DNA from: RUG11462 sp051877275
GTDB lineage: Bacteria > Bacillota > Clostridia > Oscillospirales > Acutalibacteraceae
Direction of reading: 5' to 3'
Assembly: GCA_051877275.1 (NCBI GenBank)
Contig: JBJEIS010000013.1
Location: forward strand, 1-6,105
Length of the DNA: 6,105 nucleotides
A program made the position numbers and the translations under genes. Below the pieces are notes generated by a model, which saw nothing but the letters and a program-made list of their open reading frames with translations, searched no databases and had not been told where the DNA came from. Positions 1-6,028 of the stretch are shown here, in pieces; positions within the stretch are counted from its first letter, which is position 1; each line of letters opens with the position of its first letter.

Positions 1-14
1 AAGGAGAATGAGAT

Positions 15-689
15 ATGCAGGATTCGGGAATTAGTGTGCTGTTTATGGGTAACAATTTTCTTCGTTTACTCGAAGGACTTTGGGTTACTTTGCGCATAAG
101 TCTGATTGCTGTGATATTGTCCATTCCTCTTGGCATTCTTTTCGGAATGTTTATGACGCTTAAAAATCCGATTTCAAAAATAGTAAGCAGAGTATTTTTG
201 GAGTTTATTCGTATTATGCCTCAGTTGGTACTGTTATTTATAGCATATTTTGGTGTAACCAGAGCTTTTGGTTTAAATCTTTCTGCAGATGTAAGCGCAA
301 TTATTGTTTTTATATTGTGGGGAACAGCTGAAATGGGAGATTTAGTTAGAGGAGCGCTTATCAGTATTCCTAAACATCAGTATGACAGTGCAACAGCTCT
401 GGGTATGACAAAAGCACAGTCGTTTATTTATATAATTGTTCCGCAGACACTACGACAGCTTATTCCTCTGACGATTAATCTTACAACAAGAATGATAAAA
501 ACTACAAGCCTTGTGGTGCTTATCGGAATTACAGAGGTATTAAAAGTAGGAAAACAAATAATAGATGCTAACCGTTTTGATTATCCTACTGCTGCATTGT
601 GGGTTTATGGTGTTATATTTCTTCTTTATTTTCTTGCTTGCTGGCCAATTTCAATGTTTGCCAAAAAGCTTGAAAAGCGTTGGAGGTGA
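15..689 (+). CDS. Amino-acid ABC transporter permease (HisM/GlnP family), probably cysteine/cystine
   Basis: This 224-residue protein is the membrane channel subunit of a polar amino-acid ABC importer and would act as a dimer in the cytoplasmic membrane. Hydrophobic segments are visible at about residues 21-47, 67-88, 93-105, 163-173 and 194-212. The cytoplasmic coupling loop that contacts the ATPase lies at about residues 122-144: the usual EAA...G pattern appears as DSATALGM, followed by VPQTLRQLIP, which is typical of the family. Length is normal for HisM/GlnP permeases. The ATG at 15 follows AAGGAG at 1-6 with 8 bases between; an ATG at 8 is out of frame. The ATPase and binding-protein genes follow directly, and cysteine as substrate is inferred from them. 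Only one permease is visible; a second could lie upstream of the window. Confidence 0.93.
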   Translation: MQDSGISVLFMGNNFLRLLEGLWVTLRISLIAVILSIPLGILFGMFMTLKNPISKIVSRVFLEFIRIMPQLVLLFIAYFGVTRAFGLNLSADVSAIIVFILWGTAEMGDLVRGALISIPKHQYDSATALGMTKAQSFIYIIVPQTLRQLIPLTINLTTRMIKTTSLVVLIGITEVLKVGKQIIDANRFDYPTAALWVYGVIFLLYFLACWPISMFAKKLEKRWR

Positions 690-690
690 T
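682..690 (+). promoter_or_regulatory. Ribosome binding site that fixes the ATPase start
   Basis: GGAGGTGAT overlaps the last codon and stop codon (TGA, 687-689) of the permease gene and lies 7 bases before the ATG at 698. An in-frame TTG at 680 would give six extra residues (MEVIVL), but it sits on top of this site and has no ribosome binding site of its own. The ATG at 698 is therefore preferred. The overlap suggests translational coupling of permease and ATPase. Confidence 0.85.
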
Positions 691-697
691 AGTATTA

Positions 698-1462
698 ATG
701 GATGAAAAAATAATACTTCAGGTATCAAATCTTCAAAAAAACTTTGGTGCCGAAAATGTTCTTGACGGAATAAATCTAAATATCCACAAAGGAGAAGTAG
801 TTGTGGTTTTAGGTCCGTCGGGCTGCGGTAAAAGTACACTTTTGCGATGTATTAACGGGCTTGAGCCCGCAAGTTTCGGAAAAGTACTTTTTGAAGGTGA
901 AGAAATCACTTCAAACAATAAAAAAATAGCACAAGTTAGACAAAAAATAGGTATGGTTTTTCAAAGTTATGATTTGTTTCCGCATAAAAATATTATGGAA
1001 AACATAATTTTAGCTCCTGTCAAAGTTCAAAAGCGTTCAAAACGCGAGGTAGAGCAGGAGGCAGAAAAACTATTAAAAAGAGTAGGACTTTTAGAAAAAA
1101 GAAAAGCATATCCACGAGAACTATCAGGCGGTCAAAAACAGCGTGTTGCAATTGTAAGGGCGCTTTGTATGAATCCTGAAATAATGCTTTTTGATGAGAT
1201 TACGGCAGCTCTTGATCCTGAAATGGTGAGAGAAGTTTTAGATGTTATAATGGAACTCGCCGAGCAGGGAATGACAATGGTAATAGTAACCCATGAAATG
1301 CAATTCGCTAAAGCAATCGCTGATAGAATTATATTTATTGATAAAGGGAAAATTGTAGAAGAATCAAAGCCAGAAAATTTCTTCTCAAACCCGAAAACAC
1401 AACGTGCAAAGGATTTTTTGCATACCTTTGCTTATGAGAAACGAAAAATAAAAGAAGATTAA
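698..1462 (+). CDS. Amino-acid ABC transporter ATP-binding protein (GlnQ/HisP family)
   Basis: This 254-residue ATPase powers the importer from the cytoplasmic face. All nucleotide-binding motifs are present in order, numbered from the ATG at 698: Walker A GPSGCGKST (39-47), Q-loop VFQSYDLFPH (Q89), ABC signature LSGGQKQR (142-149), Walker B IMLFDE (162-167), D-loop ALDPE (171-175) and switch histidine H199 in VTHE. The stretch after Walker B reads DEITAALDPE where most relatives have DEPTSALDPE. The catalytic glutamate is kept, so activity should be intact. Length is usual for GlnQ-type proteins. The gene starts 8 bases after the permease stop and is followed 31 bases later by the binding-protein gene, so the three form one transporter. 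The family is certain; the transported amino acid cannot be read from the ATPase. Confidence 0.96.
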   Translation: MDEKIILQVSNLQKNFGAENVLDGINLNIHKGEVVVVLGPSGCGKSTLLRCINGLEPASFGKVLFEGEEITSNNKKIAQVRQKIGMVFQSYDLFPHKNIMENIILAPVKVQKRSKREVEQEAEKLLKRVGLLEKRKAYPRELSGGQKQRVAIVRALCMNPEIMLFDEITAALDPEMVREVLDVIMELAEQGMTMVIVTHEMQFAKAIADRIIFIDKGKIVEESKPENFFSNPKTQRAKDFLHTFAYEKRKIKED

Positions 1463-1493
1463 ATTATTAAATTTTTGAAAGAAGGTATTTCTT

Positions 1494-2387
1494 ATGAAAT
1501 CTAAAAAAATTATTTATAAAATTATTGCATTAACATTAACAGCTATTCTTTTAATTGGCAGCTTCGCTTCTTGCGGTAGTTCTGAAAAAACGGCTGATTC
1601 AGAAACAACAACTAAGGCAAATGAAGCAGCTGCTTCTTATAGAACTCTTGATGAAATCAAAAAAAGCGGAAAAATTGTAATCGGTGTATTCAGCGATAAA
1701 GCACCTTTCGGATATATTGATGAAAAAGGTGAGTATCAGGGATACGATGTTTACTTTGCCGAACGCCTTGCAAAAGACCTCGGTGTAGAGGTCGAATATG
1801 TTTCTACCGATCCGGCAAGCCGAGTTGAATATGTTGCAACAGGTAAGGTTGATATAATTCTTGCAAACTTTACAGTTACTGACGAGAGAGCTCAACAGGT
1901 TGATTTCGCTCTGCCTTATATGAAAGTAATGCTTGGTGTTGTTTCACCTGATAATAGCCTTATAAAAAGCGTTGATGAGCTTAATGGTAAAAATCTTATT
2001 GTAGTAAAAGGTACAACTGCTGAAACATATTTTGAAAAAAATTACCCTGATATTAATCTTCAAAAATACGATGAGTATGCTGACGCTTATAATGCATTGC
2101 TTGACGGAAGAGGCGACGCATTTTCAACAGATAATACAGAGGTACTTGCATGGGCACTTTCAAATAAGGGATATACAGTAGGTATTGATGCTTTAGGAAA
2201 TGCTGATACTATCGCTCCGGCAGTTGGTAAAGGTAATGATACATTGTTAAACTGGATTAATGAGGAGATTGAAACTCTCGGAAAAGAAAATTTCTTCCAT
2301 GCTGATTATGAAGAAACTTTAGCGCCTGTTTACGGCGACGCTGCAGATCCTGATTCACTTGTTGTTGAGGGTGGTAAGATAGATTAA
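1494..2387 (+). CDS. Cysteine-type amino-acid ABC transporter substrate-binding lipoprotein (CjaA-like)
   Basis: This 297-residue protein captures the amino acid outside the membrane and delivers it to the permease. It has a lipoprotein signal: basic MKSKK, a hydrophobic stretch, then FASC with the lipidated cysteine at residue 27, and a flexible Ser/Thr/Ala-rich spacer to about residue 48. The family 3 solute-binding fold follows (LDEIKKSGKIVIGV, 52-65). It includes NFTVTDER (125-132), whose R132 matches the family's ligand-carboxylate arginine, and D213 in STDNT, which matches the amine-binding aspartate. Stretches such as VDIILANFT, PYMKVMLGVVSP, KGTTAETYF, TIAPAVGKG, FFHADYEETL and the ending VVEGGKI resemble the Campylobacter cysteine-binding protein CjaA as I remember it, hence the cysteine call. 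GAAAGAAGG at 1477-1485 precedes the ATG by 8 bases. Another polar amino acid remains possible. Confidence 0.9.
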   Translation: MKSKKIIYKIIALTLTAILLIGSFASCGSSEKTADSETTTKANEAAASYRTLDEIKKSGKIVIGVFSDKAPFGYIDEKGEYQGYDVYFAERLAKDLGVEVEYVSTDPASRVEYVATGKVDIILANFTVTDERAQQVDFALPYMKVMLGVVSPDNSLIKSVDELNGKNLIVVKGTTAETYFEKNYPDINLQKYDEYADAYNALLDGRGDAFSTDNTEVLAWALSNKGYTVGIDALGNADTIAPAVGKGNDTLLNWINEEIETLGKENFFHADYEETLAPVYGDAADPDSLVVEGGKID

Positions 2388-2426
2388 TTTAATTATTAGT
2401 AAAAACAAGGAAGGAGATGGTTTGAA

Positions 2427-3611
2427 ATGATTGATTTTTTGTTTTTTGATACTGTTTATGACAGAAGAAATACAAATTCAATTAAATACGGAAAACCTCC
2501 TGTTAAAAGCAGTGAGTCGGTTATTCCGATGTGGATAGCCGATATGGATTTCAAATCACCTCCGGCTGTTGTTAAAGCCTTGACAGAAACCGCAGAATAT
2601 GGAATTTACGGCTATGGTAATGCTGATGAAGAGTATGACGCTTTAATAATTGATTGGTATAAACGAAGAATGGGTTGGAGCATAAAAAGCGAAAGTTTAA
2701 TTAAAGTCCCGGGTGTAATGTTCGGTGCAGCAGCGGCAATTCGAGCATTGACTGAGAAAAATGATGCAGTTATTATATGTCAGCCTGTTTATTATCCTTT
2801 TGAAAAGATTATTAAGAATAATAACAGAAAGGTTGTTGTCAGCGAACTTGTTTTAAATAACGGGCGTTATGAGATAGATTTTGATGATTTTGAAATGAAG
2901 ATAAAACAAGAAAAAGTTAAAGCATTTTTATTTTGCTCGCCTCATAATCCTGTAGGTCGTGTATGGTCAAGAGAAGAGTTGTTGAAGATCGCGCAAATTT
3001 GTGAGAACAATGATGTGTATATAATATCGGATGAAATACATTCTGATTTTGTTTTTAAAGGCTATAAACATATTCCTATTGCATCATTATCAAATGAGAT
3101 TTCTAAAAGAACCATTACCTGTATTTCTCCGACAAAAACATTTAACTTAGCCGGTATACAAGCAGCAAGTATTGTTGTTGAAAATCGGGTGTTAAAACAG
3201 AAAATTCAAAAAGAATGTGCTTCTACAGGATACAGCAATTTGAATATTATGGCTCTTTCTGCAGTAAAAGCTGCGTATAAAGACGGCGAACAATGGCTTG
3301 ATACGCTTTTGCAATATTTACAAAATAATATAGCTTATCTTAAAAATGAAATTTCAAATAATGTTTCTGTTTCTCTGATAAATACAGAAGGTACATATCT
3401 TGCATGGCTTGATTGCCGAAAACTCAATATAAATAACGCAGGTCTTGACAATTTATTTTTAAACCAAGCCGGTGTTTGGTTACATAACGGCGCCACTTTC
3501 GGAAATGCAGGAAAAGGTTTTATGCGAATGAATGTCGCCTGCCCATATTCAGTTTTGAAAGAGGCTGTAAAACGTATAAATGCAGTTGTTGATAAAAATA
3601 AAAACTCTTGA
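2427..3611 (+). CDS. patB: PatB/MalY-type PLP-dependent C-S lyase (cystathionine beta-lyase / cysteine desulfhydrase)
   Basis: This 394-residue cytoplasmic enzyme belongs to fold type I aminotransferases, in the MalY/PatB branch. That branch carries out beta-elimination on cystathionine or cysteine, giving pyruvate, ammonia and a thiol or sulfide. Branch marks are the opening DTVYDRRNTNSIKYG (8-22), PMWIADMDF (34-42) and GIYGYGN (59-65). PLP-site residues are visible: Y122/Y123 for ring stacking, N174 in SPHNPVGR, D202 in SDEIHSDF, the Schiff-base lysine K237 in SPTKTFNLAG, and R367 in FMRMN for the substrate carboxylate. Length is normal for the family. AAGGAG at 2411-2416 precedes the ATG by 10 bases. 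It lies 39 bases after the cysteine-type binding protein, so it probably uses the imported amino acid. The exact substrate (cysteine, cystine or cystathionine) cannot be decided from sequence, and a true aminotransferase role is less likely. Confidence 0.92.
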   Translation: MIDFLFFDTVYDRRNTNSIKYGKPPVKSSESVIPMWIADMDFKSPPAVVKALTETAEYGIYGYGNADEEYDALIIDWYKRRMGWSIKSESLIKVPGVMFGAAAAIRALTEKNDAVIICQPVYYPFEKIIKNNNRKVVVSELVLNNGRYEIDFDDFEMKIKQEKVKAFLFCSPHNPVGRVWSREELLKIAQICENNDVYIISDEIHSDFVFKGYKHIPIASLSNEISKRTITCISPTKTFNLAGIQAASIVVENRVLKQKIQKECASTGYSNLNIMALSAVKAAYKDGEQWLDTLLQYLQNNIAYLKNEISNNVSVSLINTEGTYLAWLDCRKLNINNAGLDNLFLNQAGVWLHNGATFGNAGKGFMRMNVACPYSVLKEAVKRINAVVDKNKNS

Positions 3612-3641
3612 GTATTTTTTCTCAAGAGTTTTTATTTTTAT
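3592..3641 (+). terminator. Intrinsic terminator of the transporter-lyase operon
   Basis: A perfect 21-base-pair inverted repeat (3592-3612 with 3621-3641) encloses the 8-base loop TATTTTTT. The stable core is ACTCTTGAG paired with CTCAAGAGT, flanked by A-rich and T-rich arms that supply the U-tract. The stop codon of the lyase gene (3609-3611) and its last few codons lie inside the left arm. Because the arms are A-rich and T-rich, it could also work on the - strand, but no gene is seen there. Confidence 0.93.
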
Positions 3642-3654
3642 TAATTGAAAATCC

Positions 3655-3683
3655 TATTGTTTTCACTTAAAAAGTGTTATAAT
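3655..3683 (+). promoter_or_regulatory. Promoter of the secreted-protein gene, extended -10 type
   Basis: TATAAT at 3678-3683 is a perfect -10 box preceded by TG with one base between (TGTTATAAT, 3675-3683), an extended -10 element. The -35 is weak: TATTGT at 3655-3660 at 17-base spacing, or TTGTTT at 3657-3662 at 15-base spacing. Transcription would start near 3690, leaving a leader of about 85 bases before the ATG at 3775. The operon terminator just upstream supports an independent transcript. Confidence 0.75.
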
Positions 3684-3738
3684 GCATAAAAAATATGATA
3701 TTATGCATTTACAAATTATGTTTTAAGTGATAACTTAA
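3663..3738 (+). repeat. Cluster of short inverted repeats around the promoter, possible operators
   Basis: Four symmetric elements surround the predicted start of transcription. CACTT/AAGTG with 3 bases between (3664-3676) lies in the promoter spacer. AATGCATAA (3681-3689) and TTATGCATT (3701-3709) form a perfect 9-base inverted repeat, centred 20 bases apart and overlapping the -10 box. TTAAGT/ACTTAA with GATA between (3723-3738) lies in the leader. TCACTTAAAA (3663-3672) also pairs with TTTTAAGTGA (3721-3730) as an outer 10-base repeat. The half-site TCACTTAA recurs inverted at 3723-3730 and, with one change, at 3731-3738. Regulator binding or an RNA structure are both possible; AT-richness makes some of this expected by chance. 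Confidence 0.45.
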
Positions 3739-3774
3739 TAATGTATAGAAGAATCTCTAAGGAGGATAATAATT

Positions 3775-5757
3775 ATGAGGAAATTAATAGGATTAACACT
3801 TTCATTGTTAATGGTATTTGCATTAATACCAGTAGCAATGGCATCAGCTGAAACATCTACATTGAATGGTGATGAAAGTGTATGGGTTTACGTTGGTAAT
3901 CCTAATGGATCTTCTGCTTCAATAACTTATACAAAGGATAGTTATGCTGATGGAACAGATGCACTTCAGGCTGCTTTTGATGATTATAGCGCAGGAAAAC
4001 TATCATTAAGTGGTACTACTTCTGTTATTTGTATTAATCAGGATATTACTTTAACAAAACAGGTAACTTTTTGTTCGGCAAGTGCTAATAGTGTACTTCG
4101 TTTATATAATGATAAATCTTTGACATATTCACCTACTGATACTGAAAACGCAACAACAGCAATTAAAAGCATTGATGCGATAGATGCAAGTTCTGTTTAT
4201 ACTTTGGTTATATTTGCAAGTACATCAACAATGCCTGAAAAAGAGCAGTTCGTAGCTTATAACGGAAATACTTTTTTTGAGAATCTTGCTTTCCAATTTG
4301 GCGGAAAAATTAATGGTGATATTTCCATTAAAGATCCTAAAGGATTTGCGAATTTAGGTAGTGGTTATGGAAATCCCTCAAAGATTTCAGGAAATCTTAT
4401 TTTTACAGGTACTGCAACTACTAGTAGCGATAAAGCATGGGGTACTACAAGCTATAAAGTAGATACTTCTAACAATGGTACTTTAACCATTGGTGGTAAA
4501 TTAGATTATTCAGGCGTTACTTCGGGAAAAGATAAAATTGCAAGTCTTGCTTCAAGTTCTGCTATTACTATTACAGGCGGTACTGTTAGCGAAGAGGAAA
4601 ATAGCAGTGAGACAAGCAGCAATACAAGTACAACAACTACAACAACAACTACAACAACTACAGGTAGCGAAGTTGATACATCAAATCTTATCTATGACAA
4701 CTTCTTCTATCTTTATAACAGTAATGGATTTAGCGGTGCTGAGTGGGAATCAGGTACTGCAGGTTCAGTATTCAGCAGTGCTGCTCATGGTATGTATTTT
4801 CCTGACACAACTGCATTGTGGCTTAAACAGAGAACTGATTTAAGTTATGACACTACTTCAAATGTTTTAAACATTGATTGGACAGATTCTCAAGCAGGAG
4901 ACTATTTCTTACCAACAGGTAGATATAAACTCATAGTTTTAGAATACGTTCCAAAAGGTGTTGCTGGTGAATATAAGTTTAGTGCTTATGAATTAGATAA
5001 ATCTGCGACTTCTCTTTCTGGTGGTACAGCTACAGAACTTAGTACAGTAAATTTTGCAAGTGCTACTCCATATGCTTCATATGTAGATGGCAAAGTTAAA
5101 GCATTTGAGATTGGCGAGTTTGATTTAAAAGATGGTGCTAACAATGGTATCGCTATAACTGCTGAGCAAGTTTCTGGTAACATATTTTATTGCTGTGGTG
5201 TAGCGGCTGTTCCGGCAGACGGAGAAATTACTGATGCAATTTCAACCAAATCAACTGCTTCTATTAGATTAGGCGCTACAGTAAACGGTATTAGATTCTA
5301 TACAACAGTTGATGAAACTAAACTTAAAGAGTTAATAGGTGATTCAACTGATTACGAATACGGCACACTTATTGGTCCTAAAGATAAAATCAATGGTGTT
5401 TTAACATTTGAAGATGTTGATGCAAACAATGCCGTAGATGTTCAGTTTTTAAATAAAGATGCTTTTTATACTGAAGGCTCAGGCGACGATTCATTTAAAG
5501 GAATTGTTGGTTCATTAGTAGGTATTAAAGAAGAAAAGACATCTTTCAGTGATTATGGTAATGTACCAAGAGATTTTGTAGCGCGCGGATATGTAAGAGT
5601 TGGTGATACATATTATTATTCATCAACAACAGCCACCCGTTCGTTAGGCTATATTGCAAGCCAGTATATAGCTGACGGCAATAGCAATGACAATGCTACA
5701 CGTTGGGCATCTGTTTATGAAGCTTATAAAAAAGCAACAGAAACTACTGTTGCATGA
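3775..5757 (+). CDS. Large secreted modular protein with Thr-rich linker, function unknown
   Basis: This 660-residue protein is predicted to be exported. It has a Sec signal peptide (MRKLIG, hydrophobic core, AMASA-ET, likely cut after A25). Residues about 30-270 are rich in short beta-strand, Gly/Ser/Thr/Asn repeats such as GNLIFTGTA and GTLTIGGKLDYSG, resembling a parallel beta-helix or adhesin-like fold. A Ser/Thr linker follows (about 272-302) with eleven threonines in a row (286-296). Residues about 303-485 look like a beta-sandwich (NLIYDNFFYLYN, YKLIVLEYVPKG). Residues about 486-655 form a separate region (ASIRLGATVNGIRFYTTV, DYEYGTLIGPKDKI, DFVARGYVRVGDTYYYSS). No catalytic motif, LPXTG anchor, dockerin or S-layer homology repeat is visible, so it may be released or held by partners. 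AAGGAGG at 3759-3765 lies 9 bases before the ATG. It has its own promoter and terminator. A carbohydrate-binding or surface role is a guess. Confidence 0.9.
   Translation: MRKLIGLTLSLLMVFALIPVAMASAETSTLNGDESVWVYVGNPNGSSASITYTKDSYADGTDALQAAFDDYSAGKLSLSGTTSVICINQDITLTKQVTFCSASANSVLRLYNDKSLTYSPTDTENATTAIKSIDAIDASSVYTLVIFASTSTMPEKEQFVAYNGNTFFENLAFQFGGKINGDISIKDPKGFANLGSGYGNPSKISGNLIFTGTATTSSDKAWGTTSYKVDTSNNGTLTIGGKLDYSGVTSGKDKIASLASSSAITITGGTVSEEENSSETSSNTSTTTTTTTTTTTGSEVDTSNLIYDNFFYLYNSNGFSGAEWESGTAGSVFSSAAHGMYFPDTTALWLKQRTDLSYDTTSNVLNIDWTDSQAGDYFLPTGRYKLIVLEYVPKGVAGEYKFSAYELDKSATSLSGGTATELSTVNFASATPYASYVDGKVKAFEIGEFDLKDGANNGIAITAEQVSGNIFYCCGVAAVPADGEITDAISTKSTASIRLGATVNGIRFYTTVDETKLKELIGDSTDYEYGTLIGPKDKINGVLTFEDVDANNAVDVQFLNKDAFYTEGSGDDSFKGIVGSLVGIKEEKTSFSDYGNVPRDFVARGYVRVGDTYYYSSTTATRSLGYIASQYIADGNSNDNATRWASVYEAYKKATETTVA
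4630..4662 (+). repeat. ACA/ACT triplet repeat encoding eleven threonines
   Basis: Eleven consecutive threonine codons (ACA or ACT only), mostly as repeats of ACAACAACT, encode T286-T296 of the secreted protein. The run sits between two beta-rich regions and so reads as an interdomain linker, possibly O-glycosylated. Triplet slippage would change linker length without breaking the reading frame. Confidence 0.9.
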
Positions 5758-5797
5758 ATAAATTAGTTGTTTTCTAATTGTTAATATTTTTCACATT

Positions 5798-5833
5798 CTA
5801 AAGGGCGGTTACTTATTAGTAACTGCTTTTTAG
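5798..5833 (+). terminator. Terminator of the secreted-protein gene
   Basis: A 15-base-pair stem (5798-5812 with 5819-5833, three G-U pairs) encloses the loop TTATTA. The left arm contains GGGCGGTTAC and the right arm GTAACTGC followed by five T. It starts 40 bases after the stop codon. A weaker AATTAG/CTAATT hairpin (5761-5779) lies between them. Confidence 0.8.
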
Positions 5834-5920
5834 AAACTTCTCTTAATCATATTTTTAATTAGCTTAAATTTATGGTTTAATTTATTGATATATATCTGCT
5901 ATATTTTCATATATCTCTCT
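5834..5920. other. AT-rich convergent intergenic stretch without recognised content
   Basis: Very AT-rich sequence between the first and second downstream hairpins. I see no open reading frame with a ribosome binding site, no convincing promoter and no RNA-gene structure here. Confidence 0.6.
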
Positions 5921-5951
5921 TGAAACAGCCGCCTTTTAGGCGGCTGTTTCA
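5921..5951. terminator. GC-rich terminator-like hairpin
   Basis: A perfect 13-base-pair stem (5921-5933 with 5939-5951, core ACAGCCGCC/GGCGGCTGT) encloses the loop TTTTA. It is the most stable-looking structure in the window. On the + strand it is followed only by a short TTT, and on the - strand by AGAGAG, so it is not a textbook terminator in either direction. It could back up the terminators on both sides or protect the 3' end of a transcript. Confidence 0.6.
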
Positions 5952-5958
5952 TTTGTGC

Positions 5959-5999
5959 AAAAAAACAGAACTGTGCAATTATAAAAATTACACAGTTCT
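5959..5999 (-). terminator. Terminator of the spore-protein gene, possibly bidirectional
   Basis: AGAACTGTG (5967-5975) pairs with CACAGTTCT (5991-5999), and after one mismatch AATT pairs with AATT around a 5-base loop. On the - strand the hairpin is followed by one G and then seven U (the A run at 5959-5965), a classic intrinsic terminator about 29 bases after the stop codon of the spore-protein gene. On the + strand it is followed by a T-rich stretch (5998-6009), so it could also stop transcripts from the left. Confidence 0.88.
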
Positions 6000-6028
6000 T
6001 TTATTTTATAAACTAAGATTTAAGATAC

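Noticed and set aside
680..697. TTG start giving the ATPase six more residues (MEVIVL).
   Set aside because: The codon lies directly before and overlaps the good GGAGGTGAT ribosome binding site, which is correctly spaced for the ATG at 698; homologues normally begin near that methionine.
1599..1895. A 98-codon - strand reading frame opposite the binding-protein gene.
   Set aside because: It lies wholly opposite a well-supported gene, has no ribosome binding site and its Cys/Phe/Ile-rich product looks like no protein family.
3335..3625. A 96-codon - strand reading frame opposite the end of the lyase gene.
   Set aside because: It overlaps the conserved C-terminal part of the lyase and would start inside the terminator; no family resemblance.
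3663..3738. Terminal inverted repeats of a small mobile element.
   Set aside because: The repeats enclose less than 80 bases, contain the promoter, and show no target-site duplication or transposase.
3684..3774. A riboswitch or T-box in the leader of the secreted-protein gene.
   Set aside because: The leader is only about 85 bases, very AT-rich, and lacks a recognisable aptamer core, T-box motif or terminator/antiterminator pair before the ATG.
4538..4843. A 101-codon + strand reading frame inside the secreted-protein gene, rich in Gln and Leu.
   Set aside because: It is an out-of-frame reading of the ACA/ACT repeat and neighbouring codons, with no ribosome binding site.
5954..5978. Direct repeat of TGTGCAA (5954-5960 and 5972-5978).
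   Set aside because: Only 7 bases, two copies, within an AT-rich terminator region; expected by chance.
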